From contig NZ_CP026121.1 of the NCBI RefSeq assembly GCF_003330845.1, forward strand, positions 124,001 to 188,000: a stretch of 64,000 nucleotides of DNA. Reading direction: 5' to 3'. A program made the position numbers and the translations under genes. Below are positions 9,251 to 17,988 of the stretch, piece after piece. Within the stretch, counting starts at the first letter, position 1. Each line of letters opens with the position of its first letter. The notes beneath the pieces are model-generated. The model was not told the origin of the DNA. It saw only the letters and a program-made list of their open reading frames with translations, and made no database searches. Origin of the DNA: Streptomyces sp. Go-475 (GTDB lineage: Bacteria; Actinomycetota; Actinomycetes; Streptomycetales; Streptomycetaceae).

Positions 9251-9487
9251 TCAGCCGCCGTTCAGACGTGCGCGCAGCAGCCCCTTGCCCAGTTCGGCAC
9301 CCTTGCGGCTGTCCGCCTGGGCCTTGCGGAACAGGTCCGCGACCTCGGTGTCCTTGGCGCGCTCCGCGTCCTGGATGTAGCTCTCCAGACGCAGGGCGTT
9401 GCTCAGGCACGCCTCGACGTACCAGATCAGGTTGTAGTCCTTGTCCTGCGTACCGGTCACGCCGCCGGTCTCCGTCTCGCTGGTCAT
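9251..9487 (-). CDS. small acidic conserved-looking protein (78 aa)
   Basis: It begins MTSETETGGVTGTQDKDYNL with an excellent GAGAAGGAGG ribosome site. The rest is one long amphipathic helical region (ALRLESYIQDAERAKDTEVA, then FRKAQADSRKGAELGKGLL), which looks like a two-helix hairpin. No membrane segment or catalytic motif is seen. A SigB-type promoter candidate lies 46-70 bases upstream. A small stress-induced protein is a reasonable but unproven inference. Confidence 0.65.
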   Translation of the reverse strand: MTSETETGGVTGTQDKDYNLIWYVEACLSNALRLESYIQDAERAKDTEVADLFRKAQADSRKGAELGKGLLRARLNGG

Positions 9488-9817
9488 TCGGACCTCCTTC
9501 TCGCGGAGCGGACCTCTTCAGGCGCCGGACGGGTACCCCTCCTCCGCACGGGCACACAGCCCTGCACGGTCACGTTCGGTGACCCACTGATCACGTCCAC
9601 CGTGAGCGGCGGGGCAGACCCGTACGCATCGCCAACTCCCCTCCCCCGCACGGCAATCCCGACAGTTGCCACAGATGCGAACAGACACCGAGCACTTTCG
9701 GAACGAAGTGGCGTTCCACCGTGCGAGACCGGTCGATGACGGTGTGTACTGTGCTGCGGGTGGCTCGCCAGAGCACCCCGGACCCAGCCCTGCCCGACTC
9801 CCACTGGAATCGACTCG
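9488..9817. other. 330-bp intergenic region between the 78-aa gene and the conservon
   Basis: Lower GC than its surroundings. The left part holds the candidate SigB promoter of the minus-strand gene. Near 9700-9717 there is a short inverted repeat, GGAAC and GTTCC around 8 bases, upstream of cvnA. I found no convincing -35/-10 pair for the conservon and no gene on either strand. Confidence 0.5.
9533..9557 (-). promoter_or_regulatory. candidate SigB-type promoter of the 78-aa gene
   Basis: The minus strand reads GTGT, 15 bases, GGGTAC, matching the SigB-type pattern. The -10 lies 46 bases from the ATG, a sensible leader length. Confidence 0.45.
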
Positions 9818-11442
9818 ATGATCGCTTTGCCGGACCTGGTCGTCGGTGGTCTCGCCGTCGGCACGCTGTCCGCGTTCGCCCTCGGCGGCGGGCTGCTGCG
9901 CTCCCGGCGGCACCTGGCCGCGCAGCGCGCCAAGACGGCCGCGCTGCGGGCTCAACTCGACGGCACCTCACGGGCGTTCACCGCCGAGGTCGAGCATCTG
10001 GCGGCGCGGCGCGTGCCCGCCGCGGCCCGGCAGGCCGCGCATCCGCACGTCGCCGTGCCCGGCCCGCTCAACCCGCAGCTGGCCGGCTCGCCCCTGGAAG
10101 CGGCGCTGGAGCAGGTGCTGACGGGGGTGCAGGCCGAACTCGCCGCGCAGCGCACCCGGATCGACGCGGCGGCACAGGCCGGGATGCGCGGGGCCACCCG
10201 GGAGATCCAGGCGGCGCTGTACCGGCTGCAGGACGCCCTGCGCGGACTCCAGCAGCGCTACGACGACCCCGAGCTGGCGCAGACCCTGTTCGAACTGGAC
10301 CACGAGAACGAGCAGTCGCTGCGCCGCGCGCAGATCGCCGCGGTGGTGTGCGGGGCCTGGGTCGGGCTGGCCCGGGAGGAGTCCCACCTCGTGGACGCGG
10401 TGACGGGCGGTCAGGCCCGGCTCGCGGGCTACCAGCGCGTCAAGGTCGGCAACCACCTGCCGGCGGGCACCGCCCTGGTGTCCCACGCCGTGGAGCCGGT
10501 CGCCATCATCGTCGCCGAACTGCTCGACAACGCGCTGCGGCACTCCGCGCCCGACACCGAGGTCGTGGTCAACCTGGAGGCCGTCCACCACGGTGTCTGC
10601 GTCACCGTCGACGACGCCGGGCTCGGCATGACGCAGGACGAACGGGCCCGCGCCCAGCGGCTGGTGGGCGGCAGCGAACCGATTCTGCTGACCGAGCTGG
10701 GCGACCCGCCGCGCATGGGACTCGCCGCCGTGGGACAGCTGACCCGGCAGTTCGATCTGAGCGTGGACCTGTCCTCCCCGTCCCCGTACGGCGGGGTGCG
10801 GGCCGTGCTGCTGATCGACAGCCACCTGCTGACCCGGATCGACCCGGAGGAACTGCCGCCAGCGGCGAGCGCCCCGCGGTCGACCCGCAGGACGCCGACA
10901 CGGGACACGCCGAGCGGCCCGAAGTCACCCGCCCCGGCCACCGCGCCCGACGGTGCCGGACCGAAGTCACCCGCCCCGGCCACCGCGCCCGACGGACCCC
11001 GGCCGGCCACGAACCCCCGGGACGAACCGCACCCCGCCGCCACCGCGGCCCCCACGTCCCCCGCGGCCCCCACCGCCCCCGGCACCCCCACCACCCCCGG
11101 CGCCGATCACGGCTACGGCACGGAACACATCGACCCGGCCTCGCCCCGGCCTCCGGTCACCCCGGCCCGCGTGACAGCGGCGGCCTCCCCAGCGGCGCCG
11201 CCGCAGCCGGACCGCCGGCCCGGCCGACGCGCCCGCGGCGGCACGCGCCGCCGCCCGAGGAGTCCGCCGCCGCCCTCGGCGCCCTCCAGTCCGGCACGGC
11301 GGCGGCCCGTTCCGCCACCGGTCCGAACACCGGGGCCGTCCCAGCCGTATCTGAGGGTGCCCCGGCCACCACCACGGCCGGAACGGCAGCCGACGACACC
11401 GGTCACGGCCGGAACGACGACGAAGGGGGAACGGCTCGATGA
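9818..11442 (+). CDS. cvnA: CvnA-type sensor histidine-kinase-like protein of a conservon; apparent frameshift near the 3' end
   Basis: First gene of a conservon, the Streptomyces operon that builds a membrane-associated heterocomplex resembling eukaryotic G-protein signalling. It starts with one transmembrane helix (LVVGGLAVGTLSAFALGGGL), followed by a coiled-coil and an HATPase domain with N-box AELLDNALRHS near residue 230 and a G-box near VDDAGLGMT. The canonical H-box is not evident, as is usual for CvnA. After a Pro/Ala-rich repeat tail the frame stays open into cvnC, but the expected conservon C-terminus, EESAAALGALQSGTAAARS, lies in the -1 frame and ends at 11442, overlapping the cvnB start by four bases. 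A net -1 shift is therefore needed between about 11200 and 11265. This may be a real indel or a sequence error. Confidence 0.85.
10919..10995 (+). repeat. two copies of a 35-bp direct repeat in the cvnA tail
   Basis: Bases 10919-10953 and 10961-10995 are identical over 35 bp with a 42-bp period (14 codons). They encode two copies of a PKSPAPATAPDG unit in the linker of CvnA. Such linkers are prone to slippage. Confidence 0.85.
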
Positions 11443-11861
11443 GCAGCCGCGCAACGGGGGACACGGCATGGGTGCTCGAACCGGTCCTGGAGGTGCCGCA
11501 CGTCGTGGCCGCCGTCCTGCTCACCCGGGACGGGCTCGTGACGGGCTACACGGACGCGCTGTCGCAGCCGTCGGCCGAGCGGGTCGCGGCGATCACCAGC
11601 ACGGTGCAGGGCGCCTGCCGCACCGCCGCGGCGGCGTTCGCCGACACCGACCGGGCCGACATCCGGCAGGTCGTCATCGAGTCGGACCACGGCTATGTGC
11701 TCATCGTGCCGACGGACCACGGCACCTGCGTGGCCGCGTACGGCGATCCCGAGGTGCGGCTGGACCTGCTCGCCCACCGGGTCCACTCGCAGGTGGCGCG
11801 GCTGGGCGAGAAGGCGATGGCCGCCGGAGCCCGAGGTGCCGACGGCGACGCGCCGGCATGA
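11439..11861 (+). CDS. cvnB: CvnB roadblock/LC7-domain protein of the conservon
   Basis: A 140-residue roadblock/LC7 protein (PHVVAAVLLTRDGLVTGYTD, later VIIESDHGYVLIVPT-like strands), matching the MglB-like partner of CvnD in conservons. In that model it helps regulate the small GTPase-like CvnD at the membrane complex. It starts at the ATG overlapping the cvnA stop in the -1 frame and ends by overlapping the cvnC ATG by four bases, so translation is coupled throughout. No membrane segment is present. The assignment rests on the domain and on gene order. Confidence 0.93.
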   Translation: MSSRATGDTAWVLEPVLEVPHVVAAVLLTRDGLVTGYTDALSQPSAERVAAITSTVQGACRTAAAAFADTDRADIRQVVIESDHGYVLIVPTDHGTCVAAYGDPEVRLDLLAHRVHSQVARLGEKAMAAGARGADGDAPA

Positions 11862-12220
11862 CCGGCCGCCGAGGCGGCCGTCCCCTGGTTCCCGCGTACC
11901 TGTCGACCGGTGGGGTGGCGCGGCCCAGCCGTGCCCACCTGGAGCGGCTGTCGGTCCTCACCCGCAGCGGTGAGCGGGCCCCGGCCGATCTGCCCGCCGC
12001 CCAGGCGGCGCTGCTGGAGGAACTGGAGCACGGGTCGCTGACGGTGGTGGAGGCCGCGGCCCTGCTGCGGCTGCCGGTCTCGGCGGTGCTCGTGCTGGCC
12101 GCCGACCTCATCGACCGCGACCTGGCGCTGGCGCGCGCGCCGATCCCGCCCGCCCGGCGCTTCGACCCCGACCTGCTGAAGAGAGTGGCCGATGGCCTCC
12201 GCGACCTCAAGCACCGTTGA
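11858..12220 (+). CDS. cvnC: CvnC DUF742 protein of the conservon
   Basis: A 120-residue protein of the DUF742 family, always the third conservon gene. It shows the typical sequence VPAYLSTGGVARPSR near the start, then a winged-helix-like segment ending LPVSAVLVLAADLIDRDLAL and a short C-terminal RRFDPDLLKRVADGLRDLKHR-type tail. In conservons it is thought to bind the kinase-like and GTPase-like partners. It overlaps cvnB by 4 bp and cvnD by 29 bp. Confidence 0.93.
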   Translation: MTGRRGGRPLVPAYLSTGGVARPSRAHLERLSVLTRSGERAPADLPAAQAALLEELEHGSLTVVEAAALLRLPVSAVLVLAADLIDRDLALARAPIPPARRFDPDLLKRVADGLRDLKHR

Positions 12221-12818
12221 CGAGCGGCCCGGCGGTGCGGGCATCCACCTGCCCGACACCGCCCGGGACCTGGTGAAGATCCTGGTCACCGGGCCCTTCG
12301 GGGTGGGCAAGACGACCCTCATCCGGTCCGTCTCGGAGATCCGCCCGCTGCACACCGAGGAGCCGCTGAGCGAAGCGTCCGCGCGGGTGGACGATCTCGC
12401 CGGGGTGCGGGACAAGTCGACCACCACGGTCGCCATCGACTTCGGCCGGATCAGCCTGCCGGGCGGGATCGTGCTGTACCTGTTCGGCACCCCCGGCCAG
12501 GAGCGGTTCCGGGCGCTGTGGGACGACATCGCCCACGGGGCGCTCGGCGCGCTCGTCCTGGTCGACGCCCGCCGGATCGACGCCTCCTTCGACGTGCTCG
12601 GGCTGGTGGAGGAGTCCGGACTGCCGTACGCGGTCGCCTTCAACACCTTCCCGGACGCGCCCCGCCACCACACGCCCGAGCAGTTGCGCGCCGCCCTGGA
12701 CCTGGAACCCACCACGCCGATGCTGACCTGCGACGCGCGGGAGGCGGACTCCTCCGTCGACGCCCTGCTCGCGCTGGTCCAGCACCTGATCGACCACCAC
12801 CCCCCGGAGCCCCGGTGA
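12192..12818 (+). CDS. cvnD: CvnD small GTPase-like protein of the conservon
   Basis: A 208-residue ATP/GTP-binding protein. The P-loop is GPFGVGKTTLI at residues 34-44, the switch-II-like element is FGTPGQERFRALWDDI near residues 97-112, and a base-recognition-like segment VAFNTFPD follows near residue 149. In studied conservons this protein is the G-protein-like output of the membrane complex. It starts within the end of cvnC, with an internal ATG two codons after the in-frame GTG as an alternative. It ends in a GTGA overlap with the first P450 gene. Confidence 0.93.
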   Translation: MASATSSTVDERPGGAGIHLPDTARDLVKILVTGPFGVGKTTLIRSVSEIRPLHTEEPLSEASARVDDLAGVRDKSTTTVAIDFGRISLPGGIVLYLFGTPGQERFRALWDDIAHGALGALVLVDARRIDASFDVLGLVEESGLPYAVAFNTFPDAPRHHTPEQLRAALDLEPTTPMLTCDAREADSSVDALLALVQHLIDHHPPEPR

Positions 12819-14053
12819 CCCACCCGTCCCCCGCCGAGCAGGCCTTCTCCCGCACGGCCCCCGTCCGCCTCTGGGAGGACGGCTTCGCCCGCGACCCCCG
12901 CCCCTACTACGCCGCCCTGCGCGCCCACGGCGCGGTCGGCTGGGCGGAACTCGCGCCCGGTGTGCCGGCGTACGTCGTGACCGGCCGGCGGGCGGCGCTG
13001 GACCTGCTGCACGACACGAAGACGTTCTCGCGCGATCCCCGGCCGTGGGAGGCGACCGTCCCCGACGACTCGCCGGTGCTCGGCATGATGCGCTGGCGGC
13101 CCAACACCCTGTTCGCCGACGGCGCGGCCCACCTGCGCTACCGCACCTCGCTGATCGACGCCTTCGACCTGGTGGAGCCGCACGACCTGCGGGCCCGGGT
13201 GCACCGGGCCGTGCACCTGCTGGTGAGCCGGATCGGGCCGCGGGGCGAGGCCGACCTGGTCGGCGAGTTCACCAGGCCGCTGATGGCGCTGGTGTTCAAC
13301 AGCCTGTTCGGGATGCCGGACAGCGCGAGCGACCGGCTGGACGCCGCGATCGGCAAGGTGGTCGAGGGCGGCGCCCGGTCCGCGGCGGGCGAGGCCGAGT
13401 ACGCCGGATACGTGCTGGAGCTGATCGCGGCCAAGACCGCCCGGCGCGGCGAGGACCTGCCGAGCTGGCTGCTGGACCATCCGGCGGGGCTGACGCCCGA
13501 GGAGGTCACCTGGCAGGTGTTCCTCACGCTCGGCGCGGGCTACGAGCCGACGTCCAACCTGCTGTCCAACGCGCTGTCCAGGATCCTCGGCAACCCCGCC
13601 TTCTACTCGACGCTGACCAGCGGCGCCCGGCCCGTGACCGAGGCGGTGCTGGACGTCCTGCACCACGAGACGCCGCTCGCCAACTACGGCGTCCACTACG
13701 CCCGCACGCCCGTCGACTTCCACGGCGTGTGGATCAGGGCCGCGGTGCCCGTGGTGATCTCGTACGGGGCGCTCACCCAGGCCGCCGAGGAGGAACGCGT
13801 CGAGGACCGCCGCCCGGGTGACGCCTCCCACCTGTCCTGGTCGGCGGGCCCGCACGCCTGCCCCGTCCGGCAGCCCACGCTGCTCATCGCCACGGAGGCG
13901 ATCGAACGGCTCACCCAGTGGCTGCCCGACCTGGAACCGGTGCTGCCCCGCGAGGGCCTCACCTGGCGGCCCGGCCCCTTCCACCGTTCGCTGACGGCGC
14001 TGCCCGTCCGTTTCAGCCCCCGCTCCCCCGACCACCCTGGAGGACGTCCGTGA
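12815..14053 (+). CDS. cytochrome P450 lacking the ExxR motif (CYP157-like), conservon fifth gene
   Basis: A 412-residue P450 of full length. The haem ligand Cys349 is in WSAGPHACPVRQ, where the glycine normally following the cysteine is replaced by proline. The I-helix reads TLGAGYEPTSNLL without the usual acid-Thr pair in register. At the K-helix, where ExxR is almost universal, this protein has D280-V-L-H283. Loss of ExxR is the hallmark of the CYP157 family, whose genes sit in Streptomyces conservons next to CYP154 genes; the same arrangement is seen here. The start is GTG overlapping the cvnD stop. Catalytic activity is doubtful. A role as a haem sensor or partner is possible but is inference. 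Confidence 0.9.
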   Translation: MTHPSPAEQAFSRTAPVRLWEDGFARDPRPYYAALRAHGAVGWAELAPGVPAYVVTGRRAALDLLHDTKTFSRDPRPWEATVPDDSPVLGMMRWRPNTLFADGAAHLRYRTSLIDAFDLVEPHDLRARVHRAVHLLVSRIGPRGEADLVGEFTRPLMALVFNSLFGMPDSASDRLDAAIGKVVEGGARSAAGEAEYAGYVLELIAAKTARRGEDLPSWLLDHPAGLTPEEVTWQVFLTLGAGYEPTSNLLSNALSRILGNPAFYSTLTSGARPVTEAVLDVLHHETPLANYGVHYARTPVDFHGVWIRAAVPVVISYGALTQAAEEERVEDRRPGDASHLSWSAGPHACPVRQPTLLIATEAIERLTQWLPDLEPVLPREGLTWRPGPFHRSLTALPVRFSPRSPDHPGGRP

Positions 14054-15276
14054 CCGTGACCGACCGCATCGCCCTCGACCCGCTGGGCGCCGACATCGCC
14101 GGCGAGAGCGCCCGGCTGCGCGCCCTCGGCCCGATCGTGCCGGTGGAGCTGCCCGGCGGCATCCCGGCCTGGGCGCCCACGCGGTACGACACGCTGAAGG
14201 AACTCATCCTCGACCCGCGGGTCAGCCGGGACCCGCGACTGCACTGGCGGCTGTGGCCCGAGGTCGGCGAGCATCCGTCCTGGGGCTGGATCCTGGGCTG
14301 GGTGGGCGTGGTCAACATGCTCTCCACCTACGGCGCCGACCACACCCGGCTGCGCAAGCTGGTGGCGCCCAGCTTCACGCACCGGCGCACCGAGGCGATG
14401 CGGCCCCGCGTGGAGGCGATCACGGCGGAGCTGCTGGACGCGCTCGACGCCGCCGGCGACGAGGTCGTGGACCTCAAGGAGGGGTTCGCCCATCCGCTGC
14501 CGATGCGGATCATCTGCGAACTGTTCGGCGTGCCGGACGCGTTACGGCAGGACACGGTCCGGCTCGTCGCGGCCATCATGGACACCTCCGACCCGAGCCC
14601 GGAGCACGCGGCGTCCGTGCAGCGGCAGATCGGCACGGTGCTGCCCGCGCTGATCGCGCACAAGGCGGCGCACCCCGGTGACGACATGACCACCGAGCTG
14701 ATCCGGGTCCGGGACGAGGACGGCGACCGGCTCAGCGACGAGGAGTTGCTGTACACGCTGCTGCTGGTCATCGGCGCCGGGTTCGAGACGACGGTCAACC
14801 TCATGGGCAACGCGGCCGTCGCCCTGCTGCGCCGCCCCGAGCAGCTGGCGGCCGTGCGGTCCGGGGAGATCGGCTGGGACGCCGTCGTCGACGAGACGCT
14901 GCGCGCGCACCCTTCGATCGCGTCGCTGCCGCTCCGGTTCGCGGTCACCGACCTCAGCGTCGGCGGCGTCGAGATCCCGGCCGGGGACGCCATCATCACG
15001 ACGTACGCCGCCGCGGGACTGGACCCGGAGCACTACGGGCCGGACGCGGACGTCTTCGACGCCACGCGCGCCGCCGACGACCACCTGTCGTTCGGCATCG
15101 GGGTCCACCGCTGCATCGGCGCGCCGCTGGCCCGTCTGGAGGCCCTCACCGCGCTGCCGGCGCTGTTCGGCCGTTTCCCCGGGCTGCGCCTGGCCGCCGG
15201 CGACGAGGGCCTGCGCCAGGTGCCGTCGTTCATCGCCTTCGGCTGGCAGGAGATCCCGGTGCGGCTGCGGGGCTGA
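14050..15276 (+). CDS. canonical cytochrome P450 (CYP154-like), last conservon gene
   Basis: A 408-residue P450 with all core motifs: the I-helix GAGFETTVNL, ExxR as E282-T-L-R285, and the haem loop FGIGVHRCIG with Cys355. It starts at a GTG overlapping the previous stop (GTGA). In other Streptomyces a CYP154 gene follows a CYP157 gene at the end of a conservon, which supports the call. It needs ferredoxin and reductase partners, none of which is nearby. The substrate is unknown; studied CYP154 enzymes act on varied ring substrates. The operon ends here. Confidence 0.92.
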   Translation: MTVTDRIALDPLGADIAGESARLRALGPIVPVELPGGIPAWAPTRYDTLKELILDPRVSRDPRLHWRLWPEVGEHPSWGWILGWVGVVNMLSTYGADHTRLRKLVAPSFTHRRTEAMRPRVEAITAELLDALDAAGDEVVDLKEGFAHPLPMRIICELFGVPDALRQDTVRLVAAIMDTSDPSPEHAASVQRQIGTVLPALIAHKAAHPGDDMTTELIRVRDEDGDRLSDEELLYTLLLVIGAGFETTVNLMGNAAVALLRRPEQLAAVRSGEIGWDAVVDETLRAHPSIASLPLRFAVTDLSVGGVEIPAGDAIITTYAAAGLDPEHYGPDADVFDATRAADDHLSFGIGVHRCIGAPLARLEALTALPALFGRFPGLRLAAGDEGLRQVPSFIAFGWQEIPVRLRG

Positions 15277-15309
15277 GGCCGCCGGGCGTACGGGCAGGGC
15301 GCGGGAGCG

Positions 15310-15332
15310 CGACCGGTCCCCCGTTCCGGTCG
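15310..15332. terminator. hairpin after the conservon
   Basis: Seven-bp arms CGACCGG (15310-15316) and CCGGTCG (15326-15332) surround a 9-base C-rich loop, 34 bases after the P450 stop. Modest strength. The 15333-15494 remainder shows no gene. Confidence 0.45.
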
Positions 15333-15494
15333 AGCCCCCGCGGTTCCTCGAACTTACGTGCAGGGCCGAGGGCTTGTGAACCGTGTCGATGCCCGCTGCC
15401 GGCGCGGCAGGACTCACCCGTGCACAGCCGAGTCCGGATGGCCCTGTTTCGTCCCGCTGGAGCGTGCCAACCGGTTGCGCGGAGGGCGGTCCGG

Positions 15495-16982
15495 TCACCC
15501 GCGGTGGTGGAAAACCGGCAGGTCGAGGTCGCCCACGGCCAGATGGGCGAGCACGACCTCGTACAGGTCGGTGCCCGCGGCCAGCAGCTGGCGTTCCAGG
15601 ACCGGTTCGGCGCTGCGGACGTGCTCGCGCACGGTCTGCGCGTGCATGCCCAGGGCCTGCGCGGCCCGTTCGGCGTTGCCGCCGGCGGCGATCCAGGTGC
15701 GCAGCGTCCGGCGCGGGTTCCTCGCGTCGGCGTCGAGCCGGCCCAGCAGGTTCTGCGCCCAGGTGCGCACGGCGGGCCCGGACAGCAGGTCGGCCAGGCG
15801 CGGCCCCGGGTGCGCGGTGTCGCTCGCGAACTGCGCGTCGGGCAGGCCGATCCGGGTGTTGACCGCCAGGTGGACGACGGCCCGGGCCGTGAGGTCGGCG
15901 AAGTCCGTGCCGAGCAGGGTCTCCACACGTTCCATCCGGGCGCGGACGGTGTTGCGGCTGACGCCGAGGACCTTGGCGGCGTTGACGGCGGTGAACTCCA
16001 GGCCCAGGCGGTTGGTGGCGAGGAGTTCGGCGCGGGTGTGGTGCGGCAGGGTGTCGAGCGGGCGCAGCAGGCGGGCCGTCCAGCGGCGCAGCGCCGCCGG
16101 GTCCATCAGACGTTCGGGGTGGGTGCGTTCGGCGTACACGGCCGTCTTGTCGGGCCGGAAGTGCGCGACGGCGAGGGCGCTGACGGCCTGTCCGTAGGCG
16201 GTGGCGGTGCGCGCGAGGCTCTGCCGGACGCTGCCGCCGAGGAAGAGGTCGGGGTGCCGGCCGACCAGGGACCGCAGGGCGTCGCCGGTGGTCTCGCGGG
16301 GGCCGACGACGATCACGTGGCCTTCCATGGCCGGGCAGCGCACGACCAGCGCCTCCTCCCGGGTCCGCTCCAGGCACTCCTCGGCGATGCGGTCCCGGGC
16401 GGCGGGATCGGACTCGACGACGTACACGCACGCCGTCTCGGCGTCGAGCAGTCCGGGCCAGAGCCCGGCGGCGACCCGGCGGGCGGCGATGGTGTCCTCG
16501 ACCATCAGCAGCTGCAGGATGGCCAGGCGCAGGTCGGAGGTGGCCCGCTGGAGCCGGTGTCCGGCCGCGGTCGACTCGCCCGCCGTCAGCAGCAGCTCGA
16601 TCACCTGGGCGGTGTGCGTGACGACGTCGGCGGCCCGCCGGTCGAAGGGGGCCTCGCGGGAGACGGCCAGGACGCACGCCTGGGACGGGTGTTCCACCCG
16701 GACCAGGCGCAGGTGGCGCCCCTGGCCCTCCCACGCGGCGGAGGCGATGCGGCCCGCGGTGATGTCCGCGACGAGGCCGGGGTCGAGCGGGAACCGGGTG
16801 CCGGCGAGGAGGTTCCCGGTGGCGTCCTGCAGGGCGACCGACCCGCGCACGGCGCCGGAGAGCCAGGCGGCGACCCTGCGGACGTCGCGTCCGGCCGGGC
16901 GCAGGTGCTCCAGCAGTTCCTCCGCCCACGCCGTACCGGCCGGCGTCCCCTGCTGCCGGTTCCCGTCCTCACGGCCAGCCAC
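15495..16982 (-). CDS. PucR-type helix-turn-helix transcriptional regulator
   Basis: A 495-residue protein. The GTG at 16982 is preferred, with GAGGGGAAG upstream; the open frame above it lacks coding character. The N-terminal half is a sensing region (GSVALQDATGNLLAGTRFPL). The middle holds a GGDEF-like/CdaR region (VYVVESDPAARDRIAEECLE). Two C-terminal helix-turn-helix segments follow: AAKVLGVSRNTVRARMERVE near residue 360 and AAQALGMHAQTVREHVRSAE near residue 455, the PucR C-terminal HTH. Such regulators usually respond to a metabolite and act on nearby or own promoters. The target is unknown. Confidence 0.85.
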   Translation of the reverse strand: MAGREDGNRQQGTPAGTAWAEELLEHLRPAGRDVRRVAAWLSGAVRGSVALQDATGNLLAGTRFPLDPGLVADITAGRIASAAWEGQGRHLRLVRVEHPSQACVLAVSREAPFDRRAADVVTHTAQVIELLLTAGESTAAGHRLQRATSDLRLAILQLLMVEDTIAARRVAAGLWPGLLDAETACVYVVESDPAARDRIAEECLERTREEALVVRCPAMEGHVIVVGPRETTGDALRSLVGRHPDLFLGGSVRQSLARTATAYGQAVSALAVAHFRPDKTAVYAERTHPERLMDPAALRRWTARLLRPLDTLPHHTRAELLATNRLGLEFTAVNAAKVLGVSRNTVRARMERVETLLGTDFADLTARAVVHLAVNTRIGLPDAQFASDTAHPGPRLADLLSGPAVRTWAQNLLGRLDADARNPRRTLRTWIAAGGNAERAAQALGMHAQTVREHVRSAEPVLERQLLAAGTDLYEVVLAHLAVGDLDLPVFHHRG

Positions 16983-17197
16983 CTCGGCCTTCCCCTCGCT
17001 CTCCGCGCCGCCTCCGGCACACCGGTCGGGGACGTTACCCCACGTGCGCCGACCTCTCCTTCCGGTCCGAACGCCGAACGGCACACGCCCTCTTCCCGGC
17101 GCCTCCTCGGCCGCCTGCCCGCGCACCGCACGCGCGCCCGGCAGCCCCGGTACCCCGCCTGCTCGGCCCCCGCACACGGGCGGCATAAGCTCGACGG

Positions 17198-17818
17198 ATG
17201 GCGAAGTACTACGACGTGCACCCCGACAACCCCCAGCCGCGCACCATCGGCCAGATCGCCGACAGCATCCGTGCGGACGCCCTGGTCGCCTACCCCACGG
17301 ACTCCTGCTACGCGCTCGGCTGCCGCCTGGGCAGCCGCGACGGCATCGACCGGATCCGCACGATCCGCAAGCTGGACGACCGGCACCACTTCACCCTCGT
17401 GTGCCAGGACTTCGCGCAGCTCGGCCAGTTCGTGCGGGTCGACAACGACGTGTTCCGCGCGATCAAGGCGTCGACACCCGGCAGCTACACCTTCATCCTG
17501 CCCGCGACGAAGGAGGTGCCGCGCATGCTGCAGCACCCGAAGAAGAAGACGGTCGGGGTGCGGATCCCCGACCACGTCGTCACGCAGGCGCTGCTCGCGG
17601 AACTGGGCGAGCCGCTGCTGTCCAGCACCCTGCTGCTGCCGGGCGAGGAGGAGCCGATGACGCAGGGCTGGGAGATCAAGGACCTCCTCGACCACGTGCT
17701 GGACGGCGTGGTCGACTCCGGTGACTGCGGCACCGAGCCGACCACGGTCATCGACTTCTCCGGCGGGGAGGCCGAGATCGTGCGGCGCGGCGCCGGCGAC
17801 ATCTCACGGTTCGAGTAA
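17198..17818 (+). CDS. YciO/YrdC/Sua5-family protein (threonylcarbamoyl-AMP synthase-like)
   Basis: A 206-residue protein of the Sua5/YciO/YrdC fold: MAKYYDVHPDNPQPRTIGQI, LVAYPTDSCYALGCRLGSRD with the nucleotide-binding PTDS, IRKLDDRHHFTLVC, and PGSYTFILPATKEVPRMLQ. The length and the HPDNPQPR start match the YciO subgroup rather than the essential TsaC, so it is likely a dsRNA- or nucleotide-binding paralogue. A direct role in the t6A tRNA modification is not certain. It stands alone. Shortly after its stop, the last codons' sequence CACGGTTCG-GTAA recurs once in the intergenic DNA. Confidence 0.82.
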   Translation: MAKYYDVHPDNPQPRTIGQIADSIRADALVAYPTDSCYALGCRLGSRDGIDRIRTIRKLDDRHHFTLVCQDFAQLGQFVRVDNDVFRAIKASTPGSYTFILPATKEVPRMLQHPKKKTVGVRIPDHVVTQALLAELGEPLLSSTLLLPGEEEPMTQGWEIKDLLDHVLDGVVDSGDCGTEPTTVIDFSGGEAEIVRRGAGDISRFE

Positions 17819-17988
17819 GGCGGCACCGCACGGTTCGGGTAAAGGGCGCGCCAAGGGCCGTTCACGGTTGCGCCGCGTGCCGTGGGGTGGGCGAAATGCC
17901 CCGGAAGGGGCGTGCCACGATGACCGTGATCCGCCCGGTCCACGCGGACGGGTTCCTACCCGCTCCCCCGCAGAGAGGCAGCCCAGCC

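Noticed and set aside
6804..9380. A long open frame antisense to catalase
   Set aside because: Valine/glycine-rich shadow of the catalase codons, with no motif. High third-position GC keeps the antisense open.
9818..12220. An 800-codon open frame that looks like a CvnA-CvnC fusion
   Set aside because: The middle part reads CvnB in the wrong frame as Arg/Gly-rich noise, and CvnB is clearly coded in its own frame. The openness is due to high GC.
12815..15276. The P450 pair as part of an antibiotic gene cluster
   Set aside because: They are translationally coupled to the conservon, and no polyketide, peptide or terpene synthase is nearby.
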